Source of the DNA: Poteriospumella lacustris | Taxonomy: Eukaryota; Sar; Chrysophyceae; Chromulinales; Dinobryaceae | DNA: 64,000 nt | Direction of reading: 5' to 3' | Assembly (NCBI GenBank): GCA_008000375.1 | Contig: SMOI01000002.1 | Span: forward strand, 259,584-323,583 | Shown here: positions 1-9,639 of the stretch, one piece after another | Layout: each line of letters starts with the position of its first letter | Position numbering within the stretch: the first letter of the stretch is position 1 | Program-made: the position numbers and the translations under genes | The notes under the pieces: model-generated | Told to the model about the DNA's origin: nothing | Seen by the model: the letters and a program-made list of their open reading frames with translations, nothing else | Databases searched by the model: none

Positions 1-136
1 CATAGGTGGCATCGAAGAGAAGGAATGCAAGATTTATTTACAGTTGTTGTTGGGCGTACTGCATCAAACAGTCTGATCGCGGCGACAAATGTCATTCGGG
101 ACGACCAACACAGGGATGAGAACCAGTTGACAACGG

Positions 137-859
137 TCAAGACTGGTCTCCCGAGTTTTCTTCTGCTGCACCGTCAATCTCCACAATCCTAAGAGTACTC
201 ATCGAATTAAATCCATGTAAAACTCACACAGAAACAGTGGCTTACCTGTAAGAAACTCCGTTTTCTGTGTGGGATTCCAGGCGACGTGTTTGCGGATGAT
301 TTAACCGCCGCTCGACATCCTTGGTGAGGGAGGAGGACAAGTACGTATCGCATGGAAATTCGCGATCAACCAGAGTTAAGTGAAGAGTGCGAAACCAAGG
401 GTGGAAATAGCTTTCTTCAAAGAGGCTCGCACCACCAACGACGACGATTTTGTCGAGCCTCTGACGAACACGTTCGTCACTAGCCCAATCAAGGAGCTGG
501 TCGAAGGAACGCATCACCTGCGGCTCCAATAACAGAGAAGGCCAAGAAGCGCTGGCGAATTCTTCCGGGTCTAGGACACGCTCCGGAAGTGTTGTTGACA
601 GAACAATATTTACACGATCGACAAGTGGCCGCCGCTTTGGTGGAATACTTTCCCACGTACGACGACCCATAACTGCAATATTCTTAGTCGCTGGGTCACG
701 AGTTTCTTTCGTACACTTCTTGAAATACTCCATATCATTGGGCAAGGCGATACCGGCCGCTTGCCATGGTACCAGGTTACTCTGACCGATACCCCATGAG
801 GGTGTCACAGCCACGACCGACGTGATAGGAATAGGAGATCTCGATGGCCACATTGCCAT
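137..859 (-). CDS. Dihydrofolate reductase, apparently monofunctional, two exons
   Basis: Reduces dihydrofolate to tetrahydrofolate with NADPH, supplying one-carbon folates. Exon 1 is 859..246, a 57-bp GT-AG intron is 245..189, and exon 2 is 188..137; the codon AG|G bridges the splice and the frame closes at TGA after 17 codons, giving 221 aa. Family marks seen: SVVAVTPSWGIGQSNLVPW (N-terminal strand and substrate loop), AVMGRRTWESIPPKRRPL (NADPH-binding RxTWESIP) and VVVGGASLFEES (the GG segment before helix F). The C-terminal strand pair LHLTLVDREFPCDTY is present. I start at ATG 859 (MAMWPSRSP); an in-frame ATG at 898 and the open frame up to 940 are less likely because they add sequence unlike the family. 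No thymidylate synthase follows the predicted stop, unlike the DHFR-TS fusions of many protists, though only 136 bases remain in the window. Confidence 0.88.
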
Positions 860-1167
860 GATGAAGCTGCCAACTCGATTCAAACCGTTCATGAGGTTGT
901 GTTTCCCAACTAAAACAACGAAATCGAAGAAGATGGACAATCGACGTCACTGACAACAAGATCACCGTACATATTTGAGAGAAAACTGTCTAATATGTAA
1001 TGATTAGATTCCGTACTTTTGGTACAGAATGTTCTAGCCGAACAACGAACTCATTCATCGGTTGGCTGGATCAATCCATAGAAACTTTGCTACTGTATAA
1101 AAGAGTTTTCACTAAACTGATTGGTCGAAGATCATTTTCCTTCTTTTGTGAAGCTGTCTTGAAAAAA
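860..1167. other. Intergenic, head-to-head DHFR / HMG-CoA lyase
   Basis: The starts of two divergent genes face each other across about 308 bases, so promoters for both must lie here. The frame of the rightward gene is open upstream to 1000, but that stretch does not resemble the lyase family. I see no clear TATA box or repeat. Confidence 0.5.
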
Positions 1168-2136
1168 ATGTTGGGTGCACGTTCCTTGAAGATCTCGGCC
1201 CGTTCGTTCAGCTCTCTGCCGAAGCGAGTGCGTATTGTTGAAGTTGGCCTTCGCGATGGTTTGCAAAATGAACCAAAGCCCGTGCCAACTGAGGCGAAAT
1301 TGGAATTATTGCGATTATTGGCTAACAGTGGGTTGAAGACCATCGAAGCTGGTTCTTTTGTCTCCCCGAAATGGGTTCCTCAAATGGGTGATACCCCGAA
1401 GATTTTCGCAGAGCTACAAAAGACTGCTGAATCTTCATATCCGGGGATCACATTCACAGCTTTGACTCCCAATTTGAAAGGATTGGAATCTGCGTTGGAG
1501 TTGGGTGTGAAGGAAGTCGCTGTCTTTGGCGCCGCGTCTGAAGCGTTTTCGCAAAAGAACATCAACTGCAGCATCGCCGAGTCCATCAACCGATTCCAAG
1601 ACGTTATGACGAAGGCTCGTGCGCACAACGTCAAAGTTCGTGGTTATGTCTCCTGTGTCTTGGGTTGCCCTTACGAAGGTGCTGTTTCGCCCGACAAAGT
1701 GTTGGAAGTCTCTCAGCGCTTGCTCGATATGGGCTGCTACGAGATTTCGCTTGGTGATACGATTGGCGTTGGCCAGGCTGGATCAACGAAGCGATTATTG
1801 GATGTCGTCATGAAGAAAATTCCCCGTGAAAACCTCGCCGTTCATTTCCACGACACATACGGACAGGCATTGTCGAACATTTTGGTCGCCTTGGACCACG
1901 GCATCGAAGTCTTGGATTCATCCGTGTCGGGTTTGGGTGGCTGTCCCTATGCCAAGGGTGCATCTGGAAATGTGGCAACCGAAGATGTTCTCTATATGTT
2001 GCAAGGTCTTGGAATTCAAACCGGTGTGGATTTGAATCAGGTCATCAAGGCGGGTATGTATATAGACGGGGTGTTGAGCCGCTCGTCGCAATCAAAGGTG
2101 AACAAGGCCCTTTCACCAAAGGTGGCATCAAGTTAA
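1168..2136 (+). CDS. HMGCL: Hydroxymethylglutaryl-CoA lyase, mitochondrial
   Basis: Cleaves HMG-CoA to acetoacetate and acetyl-CoA in leucine breakdown and ketogenesis. From ATG 1168 the protein has 322 aa, very close to the animal enzyme. The first ~20 residues (MLGARSLKISARSFSSLPKR) are rich in Arg and Ser with no acidic residue, which fits a mitochondrial targeting peptide. VEVGLRDGLQNEPKPVPT carries the catalytic Arg-Asp and metal Asp, HFHDTYGQAL the metal-binding His pair, and SGLGGCPYAKGASGN the family signature with the catalytic Cys. No C-terminal peroxisomal SKL-type signal is seen (ends KVASS). The upstream in-frame ATG at 1000 would add 56 residues that do not match the family, so I reject it. 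Confidence 0.95.
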   Translation: MLGARSLKISARSFSSLPKRVRIVEVGLRDGLQNEPKPVPTEAKLELLRLLANSGLKTIEAGSFVSPKWVPQMGDTPKIFAELQKTAESSYPGITFTALTPNLKGLESALELGVKEVAVFGAASEAFSQKNINCSIAESINRFQDVMTKARAHNVKVRGYVSCVLGCPYEGAVSPDKVLEVSQRLLDMGCYEISLGDTIGVGQAGSTKRLLDVVMKKIPRENLAVHFHDTYGQALSNILVALDHGIEVLDSSVSGLGGCPYAKGASGNVATEDVLYMLQGLGIQTGVDLNQVIKAGMYIDGVLSRSSQSKVNKALSPKVASS

Positions 2137-2240
2137 GCACTGCCTGGTCAATTTGTGTAATGTTAGAAATTTAGATCCCTTTAGATTTGATTCCCCATGT
2201 GAAGTACTCGCTGTTACGGTAGCTGGTACATATCTATAGG

Positions 2241-2927
2241 TCAGTGTTGTATCGCCTGGAAGTCCTTCCCGACGATTGGTCGATTCGCGTTGGCGCGAAG
2301 AAGAAATGAACCTATTTCCTCTGGATTGATAGGAAGGCCATTGGATTTATTGATTCCACGGAATCGATAGACGGTACCTTCGTGAAACTTTACGGCATAG
2401 CTGTCAAGTTTCCCGAATTCTATGTCACACGAATACCTATACAACTCGCCACTAACGGGGTCCTTCATGTCCAACTTAAAGCGGGCTGGATTGTTGAGAC
2501 TAGAGTCTTTGAATGTCCACGTTCCATCCGAGTCTAAGTTGTCTGTGGGGATCAGTCTCTTGTCATCATTGCCCGACGAGTTCTGCGGGTCACCTTTCGA
2601 GGCTTTGCGCATCTGCAATGTTGACCGCCAATCGAACAGCTTCCGCCGGTTTCGTTGAATCAGCTTGACACTACTATCCATTTGCATTTTCAGAAAGAGC
2701 CGGTCGTTTTTCGGCCCGCTGGTAGTGTCGTCTTTAAGCGATCGATCCATAATCCACATTGATCGACAGAATCCTGGCGCTTGCCAACCTTGGTACGCCT
2801 TGTGCGCTTCTGGTGCTTGATGAAGATAAGATGGCATCCCTTTACCAAAAATTCGCCCATCGATAGAAACCATACTGAGACATATCACCAGAACTACAAT
2901 CAGCAGCCGTGATCGCCACCGTGCCAT
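2241..2927 (-). CDS. Unrecognised secreted or membrane-anchored protein
   Basis: I do not recognise the family. Starting at ATG 2927 the protein has 228 aa; a second in-frame ATG at 2948 adds seven residues. The N-terminus MARWRSRLLIVVLVICLSMV is two Arg-rich turns then about 16 hydrophobic residues, which reads as a signal peptide or type II anchor. The rest is polar and largely basic in the middle (WRSTLQMRKASKGD), with aromatic strand-like segments near the C-terminus (GELYRYSCDIEFGKLDSY, GTVYRFRGINKSNGLP). There are four Cys in all, two of them after the hydrophobic segment, so disulfides are possible. It lies head to head with RER1. A second exon cannot be excluded, but the frame ends cleanly at TGA. 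Confidence 0.55.
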   Translation of the reverse strand: MARWRSRLLIVVLVICLSMVSIDGRIFGKGMPSYLHQAPEAHKAYQGWQAPGFCRSMWIMDRSLKDDTTSGPKNDRLFLKMQMDSSVKLIQRNRRKLFDWRSTLQMRKASKGDPQNSSGNDDKRLIPTDNLDSDGTWTFKDSSLNNPARFKLDMKDPVSGELYRYSCDIEFGKLDSYAVKFHEGTVYRFRGINKSNGLPINPEEIGSFLLRANANRPIVGKDFQAIQH

Positions 2928-3378
2928 ATCCCAACAAAGTCGCGGCATAAGCAGTCAAAACTAGATATCTTCCAACGCAAATTCAAAGCGGATGATAAAA
3001 GATACACAATTCTTGCAATCCTTGGACATTAAATATGCATTTGAGGTCGAAATGCATGTTACATTTCATCGTTCTTCTTGGTCGGCAAATCATTGTCATC
3101 GTCGTCGTGCGCATCCGACTCCAGTAACACGAAAAATCCACGAAAAAAATACCGGAAGTACGCTATTCCTTGGCCGTTCGAGAGTCGATCGCAGTCGAAG
3201 TCTTCTCCGTCGTTCTCTTTTATCATGTTCCCTAATGGCATTCTCGACGGTGTCAAGTTGCTGACTTGATACCATTGGGTCGGACATAACTTTTGACAAT
3301 CAGCAATTGATTCGTTCGGCCAAGTGTGATTGATTGAAGGATAAGTAGTCTCGTTTGATCCACAACGCAAATTTTGAA
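2928..3378. other. Intergenic, divergent promoter region upstream of RER1
   Basis: About 450 bases between two diverging starts. Short ORFs on both strands cross it but have no recognisable similarity. I see no repeat or structural RNA. Confidence 0.4.
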
Positions 3379-4065
3379 ATGGACGCCGCCCCAGCTACCG
3401 AAAACAAAGCCGCTGGAGTTTTCCAGGATATTACGAGAAAGTATCAATATCTTCTCGACAAGTCCAGCCCGCACATCTTGTATCGATGGATATTTTTCGT
3501 AGTAATATTCGGCATTTATTTCACCAGAGTTTATCTTCTGAACGGCTGGTTCATCGTCACATATGCGCTTGGTATTTACCTTCTGAATCAGTTGATTGGC
3601 TTCCTGTCACCTCAGGTAAATAAATATCAATCATCGAGTGTCACTGATGAAGAGAATTACCTTAATCTTTTCCCGTTCTAGTTCGATCCCGAAGAAAGCG
3701 ATTTGGATGGCGGCCTCCCTACTCATGACAACGAAGAGTTCAGGTAAGCTCTTCTCCTCATTAGTGAGCTGGAAAATTGGTGATTTCTTTTGTGTATCGT
3801 TGACAACAGACCATTCGCGCGAAGACTTCCTGAATTCAAATTTTGGCATTCTTGTTGCAAGGCAGTCTTCTTCTCGTTCATTGCCACCTTTTTCGCAGTG
3901 TTCGATGTGCCAGTCTTCTGGCCGATTTTGTTACTCTACTTCATCGTCCTTTTCGTTATCACGATGAAGCGTCAAATCAAGCATATGATGAAGCACAAGT
4001 ACGTGCCTTTTTCCTTCGGCAAAACGGTGTATGCGGGTGGCAAGGGAGGCAAGGACAGCAAATAA
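3379..4065 (+). CDS. RER1: RER1, Golgi-to-ER retrieval receptor
   Basis: Golgi membrane protein that sorts ER proteins with polar transmembrane segments back to the ER. Three exons: 3379..3615, 3682..3743, 3810..4065; both introns are 66 bp with GTAA donors and polypyrimidine-AG acceptors, and the spliced frame is continuous (184 aa). Family sequence seen: [37 protein letters not shown] (first membrane hairpin), [18 protein letters not shown] across the first splice, then [20 protein letters not shown] across the second. [20 protein letters not shown] is the second membrane hairpin and the tail is [20 protein letters not shown]. Length and order match the family along the whole protein. Confidence 0.97.
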
Positions 4066-4444
4066 CCCCACGGACCGTCCCGTCCCGTCCCCTTTGTCGC
4101 ATTATGGCGACCTTCGCTATCACATTCATCAAAAGAAAGAATTGATATGGCGGTTGTAACATAGAGACTTATTTTTTGTGTAAAGAAACTGTGCGGACAA
4201 TTGAATCTGAAGAATTTACACCGTTTCCGTTCCTGATTGATATCCCACCACCACGTGACAGTGAGTAGGATAACAGCTACGAAACGCTCAGTAATGCAGA
4301 AATACAGAGAGACAAAGAGAGAGACAGAAATAGTTGTAGTAATAGAATGGAATGCTCTGTGTCTCAGAAAGAGAAGGCACGAATCAGAAGAAAGACGAAG
4401 ACGAAGACGAAGACAACAACGACGACGACGAAGAAGAAACCTTC
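4066..4444. other. Convergent intergenic stretch with GAC/GAA microsatellite
   Basis: Separates the 3' ends of RER1 and the lysozyme gene. Bases 4392..4440 are an imperfect GACGAA/GACGAC array. I see no gene in it; ORFs through the array encode only Arg or Asp/Glu runs. Confidence 0.5.
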
Positions 4445-5206
4445 TTACGGGCGATAGTCGGTGTCAACCTGCGTGATACCACACCAGCCAGCATCACCGG
4501 CCGTTTGCTTGATTTGCACACTTTGGAAATCAGCAAATGGGGCAAAGAAATCGAACGTATCGATGCCATCGTAGCGCGGATACCAGAGCGGGTACTTGCC
4601 GTATCCATTGACGTTGCCCATGATGTTTTGCCAGTACGTCTTCGTGGAATAAATGCCCACCGGAATTTGAAGCGACTCCAAGGTGCTGACCATTTCAGCA
4701 ATAAACGCTTGGTTGACAGCGGGGTTCGCATCGTAATACTTGGCCGGTGACTCATCCTCGATGTCAATCCAGATGCGGTTGATGGAGAACGCCGAGGTAC
4801 GCGTACCACGCAAGCCACGGGAAACAGACTTTCCATCAGGCAAAGTACGATCGATCTCGATCTGGTTGTCAGTCAAATATTCCACGACGCGCATGACTTG
4901 CATGGAAGCAGATTCACACTCCAGGTTGTTCGACTTCGCGTAAGTTGAAGTAGCAATGCAAGGGAACATGTAGACACCCAAGTCTTTCAAACCCGCATTG
5001 TGAGCATTCACTAAGGTATTCGCCGAGTTTTCATCGACCAAACCCTTGTTACGGAACGCGCGAATGATGGCGTAATTCACATTGTACTTGCCAACCAAAC
5101 AAGCCCACGTATCGGAATCAGTGGCGACCGACAAATCCACACCAGCCTCACCAGCAATGGCAGTCAAACCCACCAAGAAAATCACCAAGACAAAGAAAGC
5201 GGTCAT
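4445..5206 (-). CDS. Secreted GH25-type lysozyme
   Basis: Predicted to hydrolyse bacterial peptidoglycan, most likely in phagosomes or outside the cell. From ATG 5206 the protein has 253 aa: MTAFFVLVIFLVGLTAIAGE is a clean signal peptide, and the mature part begins GVDLSVATD with the first-strand Asp typical of GH25. IWIDIEDES carries the DxE catalytic pair expected after beta-strand 4, IPVGIYSTKTYWQ matches the next strand, and YPLWYPRYDG and the closing QIKQTAGDAGWCGI fit the family's last strands (Q...CG...VDTD). The arrangement resembles the lysozymes of amoebae such as Entamoeba and Dictyostelium. A pyrimidine run ending in ATAG lies just before the ATG, so an intron in the 5' leader is possible. 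Assignment comes from motifs, not a search. Confidence 0.85.
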   Translation of the reverse strand: MTAFFVLVIFLVGLTAIAGEAGVDLSVATDSDTWACLVGKYNVNYAIIRAFRNKGLVDENSANTLVNAHNAGLKDLGVYMFPCIATSTYAKSNNLECESASMQVMRVVEYLTDNQIEIDRTLPDGKSVSRGLRGTRTSAFSINRIWIDIEDESPAKYYDANPAVNQAFIAEMVSTLESLQIPVGIYSTKTYWQNIMGNVNGYGKYPLWYPRYDGIDTFDFFAPFADFQSVQIKQTAGDAGWCGITQVDTDYRP

Positions 5207-5733
5207 CTTGGATACTATAAAAAAAATTAGAATTACGTAATAATCGCCCCCTGAATTTTCTTTGTCACAACAAGGATCATGGATCAGCAAACTGCCGCAA
5301 CAGGAGCAGCGACGACGGCCAGTCCGCCAGCAGAGCAGCGGCTGCTGCCGACTGGAGTACATGAGGACGACGACCGTCATCGGTCATCACCCAACCCCCC
5401 ACCCCCCCGCTACCCTCTACCCACTACCCCCCACCTCTACCCCAGCAACAACCCCGCCCCGATCCCCCGACTCCCCACTCCTGCAGTGTGGAGTAGCAAA
5501 AGGTCTTACCACTATTATGTGCTTTCGAATATGGTATGGTCTGGTCTGGTCTGTGAACACCGTTTAGAGATGTAACAAGCAAGCGTCAAAGCGGCAGTTT
5601 TACAAAAAACAGTTACCAAGATGCAGCATCGCAAGACACCACCCACCGTCTGTGACAGTACAGTATACTGCTGTACACACATGCAACATGTAACGGTGAA
5701 CCCATGGAACTAGGTATAGAGCACCAAGGATGC
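5207..5733. other. Intergenic, contains a C-rich tract
   Basis: Lies upstream of the lysozyme and downstream of the FHA-BRCT gene. Bases about 5391..5470 are strongly C-rich (runs of 6 C). No gene recognised. Confidence 0.45.
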
Positions 5734-8700
5734 TCATCGAAACGCGAAGCCGTCCAGTTGGTGCACCTCCAGATTCAGCTCCTGACGCAACACTGCCCGG
5801 TAGAGCACCTCCAACGAGTATACACCCGGAGCAACACGTCCACCGGGCACCACGGCATCCGTCGCGTCCGCTGCATCCGCGGCTTGTTGCGTGGCCGTGG
5901 CTTGCCGACGTAGGCGCTGCAAGAGATCGCGCGGGATTTCCTTCTTCACCACCGACGGATGGGATACCACGACCAGCGTACGACCCCGTAGCGCGTCACC
6001 AGCTGCCGCAGCAGCGTCCGTGACCAACAACCCCGACGACGTCGCAGACGATCCCGTCGTGGACCGTGACGCAGCGGCGCTACGCTGACTGGACCCACGC
6101 GACGACTTCGTCGACCGTCGACTGGCGGTGGCGGTGGCGGCCACCACCACCGCCTCTTCTTCGTCGTCGTTGTCGTCGTTGTCGTTGCCGTTGTTTGCAC
6201 CAGCACCACTGTGACACTGCCAAAACGCGGTCAGATCATCACACAGGACACCACCCGCCGACTCGACAATCGCGCGCATATCCTCGACCGACGGCGCGGT
6301 CTCTCCCAGAAGACCTCGTGTCACGAAGAAGGCCACACGTCCAAAGATGCGACGCGTCGCGGCGGGATGATACCGTATACGGGCCAACGTATCCGACAAA
6401 CGAAACTGCCACAACGTTTCTTTCTCTTCGTCGCGTACGAGATACCGACACGACTGCTGCAGCGCCTGCCCATAGGCGGGTTCACTCATTTGCGCTGGGC
6501 TACACGTCGCGGGAAGCAATGGCAACGGTCGTTGTTGCTTGGCCGAGTCGATGAGCCACGCTTCGGTCACCACAAAGCGCACGCGATGGTTCAACGCCAC
6601 CAGTAACTTCGGCGTGCGTTTCAACTCGGGCGTCGTCAGCACGTGGGTCGCTTCGCGGGCGTCGTTGGTGACGCGAATCTGTGGCAACCGTCGCAGGTAA
6701 CGTTGAAACGCACTCTCTTCCAGCTTCGTGAACAGCAACACGATGCCGTCGTCGTCGACGTTTGCGGCGGCGGCTTCCTCGGCGCTGGACGAGGCAGTGG
6801 CCCCAGGAACAACCGCTGCCGCCACCGCCGCCACCGACGAGGACGACGAGGACGGTGGCGCCGGAGAAGGACCGGCGGTGGTTGCCGTCGTGCGTGGCTC
6901 TTCCGCGTCCAGTCGAGGTTGTTTACCAGATCGACGGCTTCTTGTCGCCGATGGTTCAGCAGCCTGGATGATGGCGGTGGGTTGCTCTGCTGCCGCTGGG
7001 GTGTTGGGAGAGGAGGTGCGCTTCGCCGTCGTTCGAGAACTACTGCGGCTTGTGGCTGTGGCTGTGGCTGTCGCGACCTTCGCGCGACCTCCGGTGACGT
7101 TGTTGTTGTCGTCGTCGTTGTCGCCGGCGTCCTCTACGGCGGTCTCTTCCTCAGGAACAGCCATCGTGACTTTGCGGGTCCGTGTGGACCGTCCCGCAGA
7201 CGACGACGCAGCCGTCTCCTGCTGCTGCACTGACACAGCCGCTACCGCCGCCTCCTTCGCAGGTGTGGCGTCTTGTACCTTCTCCGTCGCCCTTTTGCCG
7301 CCGTCTTTGCCGCCGTCGTTGTCGTTGTTGTTGTCGTCGTCTTCATCGTCGTCGTATGGACGCTTGCGTCGCGTCGAGCGACCACTTCGCGTCGATGAGG
7401 GTGGTACCACTGCGTCGGACACCGCTGCGGCCTTCGTAGGTGTCACCGCTGCGGTGGGTGTCGCCTCTTTTCCACCGACGGGGCCACGTCGTGACCGTTT
7501 CGGTGGCGGTGGAGGGTCGTCGTCCTCTACGCTCTTCTCAACAGCATCGGACGGCGGCTGCGCGCCCACTGCCATGGTCGAGGCATCCACTGCCGTCGCC
7601 ACGGGTGGGACGACAGAGCCGTCGTTCGCTGCGACGACTGGAGAGGCACTACGTTTGCCTTTTCGTCCACTTTGACGCACCGACTCGCTGCCAACAGTGG
7701 CGGCGGCGGCAGTGCTCGAGGTCGCCTGGTCGGTGACGCTGCTGCTTTTTCGATTGCCCCGGCGATGTGACGCAGGAGTCATCGGGGCGGCTTCCTCGTC
7801 CTTTCCCTTCTCCTTTTCCGTCTCCGTCTCCTTCGCCTCTGTCGCTGCCAAAGGAGTCGCCGCAGCGACAACTTGCTCTGCAGCGGGAGCGGTGGCTTCC
7901 TCGGCAGTTTCGTGTTGCTCTTCCACGGTGGATAACAGACGACGACGCGGAGTCCCCACTTCCTCGGAGGGCTCGTTGGGTGTGTGCACAGCGGTTCTCG
8001 TCGTCACGTCGGGTGTGGGTACTGCGGTAGCGACTCCCTCGGGACGAGGATTCTTCATCGGCGACAGCTTTGGCGAGTTCACGGCTGTCGATAGGTAAGT
8101 ACTCTCTTCCCGTGGGAGGATCGTCCCCGGTCGACTGCCCGTGGACGTCGACACGTGGGTGTCGGGCAGCGCGTCGTCGTCGTCGACATCGTCGTCGTCA
8201 TCGGTGTCGCCGTCCATCAGCGTGTTCGACTTGGTCAGCACCTGGCCGGTCATTGGGCCACCGTTTGGGGAAGGAACCACACGAGGAGGAGCGATAGCTT
8301 TGCTGGGCAGCCATTCTGCGTTGTTGTCGTCGAGGTGGTCCCCGACCGCGTCATCGACCTGCATAATGTCCTGCGACTGGTCGTCCACATCGTCTTCGTC
8401 GTCGTCGTCGTCGTCGTCGTCCTCTGCCGCCGCCGCCTCTTCGTCAGCATTGGCCCTAGGTGGGTTCCTGACTTCGACGTGGCCCTGGGCGGCATGGCTG
8501 TGCAAGTGATCCTCATCCAACAACAGCGTCGCTTCTTCTGTGGGCGGATAGCCTGCCGTCGCTGTGGCGGACGCGGACTGTCCCACGACCACGCGCCGCG
8601 CATTGCCCACCACATTCACATGCGTCGTCACTGCGCGAGCAACGTCCTCGTCCTCGTCCTCGTCGTTCTCAGAGGCCATACGTAACGTGTTTCGTAACAA

Positions 8701-9639
8701 CTCTTGATCGACCTGCGTGGGGACATCGTGACCACCGCCAGCCGAGGACCCGAAGGTGGTCGGGGTGGCACCAACAACGACACGTCCGGCTACACGCGTT
8801 GACCGCACACCCGGAAGTGCAGCCACTACAGGCTTCTCTCCCTTGACAATCGATTCTTCCACTGATGGTTGATGATGATGCGGTGTGGCACCACCTCCGA
8901 CGGCGGGATGATGACCACGAGGCATCACTGGGGCTTCCAGCAACAACTGCGTCGCATTGTCCACCATTGTCGCGGTCTCGTGGCCATACGACGGTTCTTT
9001 GGGAATCATTCGAACAGGGGAATTGGATGATGGGGGGACAAAGCGCACGACAGGGGCCCCCGATGAACCAACTGTGTGGGGATCGGGAATGGCCAATGCC
9101 GTGTGGTAGCTGGCCACGGAATTGTCGGGATCCACGTCCATGTCCGGCAGGAATTGGGTTTCAAATCCACCCATTCCATTTGGCTCCCCAATCATTTGCG
9201 TTTCTGCTCCATTGACGGATAGTCGTGGTTCCATTTGAAACGAAAACTCGCAACACACCATACCAAAGCGCACTTTCATTCCGTGATGCAGTTCTTTCCT
9301 GTTATGTGCCACAGACAAACGCTGAAACTGACCACCTTCCACGGGATGTTCGACGAATGTTCCATTGGCTGACCGAAGATCCCGAATAATGGCGACACGA
9401 TCTTCGGAGATGGAGATCTCCGCATGTTTCGCTGAGATGGACTTGTGATCCAAAGTCACCTCGCACACATCATCCCGGCCAATTAAGTTGTCACCTTGAA
9501 ACAAATCATACGATTCACCTTTCCATATGAGCCTTGCACATGGAATCCGTTCCACGTGCAGGGCATCGTTAGTACCCTCGTCGAATTCGTCGTCTTCGTC
9601 ATCCACATCGTAGAAGTCTACGACCTGTGTTTCTGTCAT
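5734..9639 (-). CDS. FHA ... tandem BRCT protein, MDC1-like DNA-damage mediator
   Basis: 1301 aa from ATG 9639; the open frame continues upstream only through a GTG. An FHA domain covers about residues 28-135 (NLIGRDDVCEVTLDHKSISA, AIIRDLRSANGTFVEHPV: the GRD, S-x-x-H and NGTFV phosphothreonine-binding marks). About 800 residues of low-complexity sequence follow (acidic DDDDE runs, Thr/Ala/Ser and SGR-type basic patches). At about 963-1290 two BRCT repeats follow: IVLLFTKLEESAFQRYL, THVLTTPELKRTPKLLVAL and VVTEAWLIDS for the first; RIFGRVAFFVTRGLL, IVESAGGVL and YSLEVLYRAVL for the second. FHA at the start and tandem BRCT at the end is the order of animal MDC1, which reads ATM/CHK2 and gamma-H2AX marks; the second BRCT also resembles MDC1/PTIP. 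Function is inferred from architecture. The low-complexity DNA is GC-rich and triplet-repeat-like. Confidence 0.85.
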   Translation of the reverse strand: MTETQVVDFYDVDDEDDEFDEGTNDALHVERIPCARLIWKGESYDLFQGDNLIGRDDVCEVTLDHKSISAKHAEISISEDRVAIIRDLRSANGTFVEHPVEGGQFQRLSVAHNRKELHHGMKVRFGMVCCEFSFQMEPRLSVNGAETQMIGEPNGMGGFETQFLPDMDVDPDNSVASYHTALAIPDPHTVGSSGAPVVRFVPPSSNSPVRMIPKEPSYGHETATMVDNATQLLLEAPVMPRGHHPAVGGGATPHHHQPSVEESIVKGEKPVVAALPGVRSTRVAGRVVVGATPTTFGSSAGGGHDVPTQVDQELLRNTLRMASENDEDEDEDVARAVTTHVNVVGNARRVVVGQSASATATAGYPPTEEATLLLDEDHLHSHAAQGHVEVRNPPRANADEEAAAAEDDDDDDDDEDDVDDQSQDIMQVDDAVGDHLDDNNAEWLPSKAIAPPRVVPSPNGGPMTGQVLTKSNTLMDGDTDDDDDVDDDDALPDTHVSTSTGSRPGTILPREESTYLSTAVNSPKLSPMKNPRPEGVATAVPTPDVTTRTAVHTPNEPSEEVGTPRRRLLSTVEEQHETAEEATAPAAEQVVAAATPLAATEAKETETEKEKGKDEEAAPMTPASHRRGNRKSSSVTDQATSSTAAAATVGSESVRQSGRKGKRSASPVVAANDGSVVPPVATAVDASTMAVGAQPPSDAVEKSVEDDDPPPPPKRSRRGPVGGKEATPTAAVTPTKAAAVSDAVVPPSSTRSGRSTRRKRPYDDDEDDDNNNDNDGGKDGGKRATEKVQDATPAKEAAVAAVSVQQQETAASSSAGRSTRTRKVTMAVPEEETAVEDAGDNDDDNNNVTGGRAKVATATATATSRSSSRTTAKRTSSPNTPAAAEQPTAIIQAAEPSATRSRRSGKQPRLDAEEPRTTATTAGPSPAPPSSSSSSVAAVAAAVVPGATASSSAEEAAAANVDDDGIVLLFTKLEESAFQRYLRRLPQIRVTNDAREATHVLTTPELKRTPKLLVALNHRVRFVVTEAWLIDSAKQQRPLPLLPATCSPAQMSEPAYGQALQQSCRYLVRDEEKETLWQFRLSDTLARIRYHPAATRRIFGRVAFFVTRGLLGETAPSVEDMRAIVESAGGVLCDDLTAFWQCHSGAGANNGNDNDDNDDEEEAVVVAATATASRRSTKSSRGSSQRSAAASRSTTGSSATSSGLLVTDAAAAAGDALRGRTLVVVSHPSVVKKEIPRDLLQRLRRQATATQQAADAADATDAVVPGGRVAPGVYSLEVLYRAVLRQELNLEVHQLDGFAFR

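Noticed and set aside
1000-1167. 56-residue N-terminal extension of HMG-CoA lyase
   Set aside because: Unlike the family; ATG 1168 gives the right length and a proper targeting peptide.
6728-7675. Ser/Val-rich plus-strand ORF of 315 residues
   Set aside because: Complement of the low-complexity middle of the FHA-BRCT gene.
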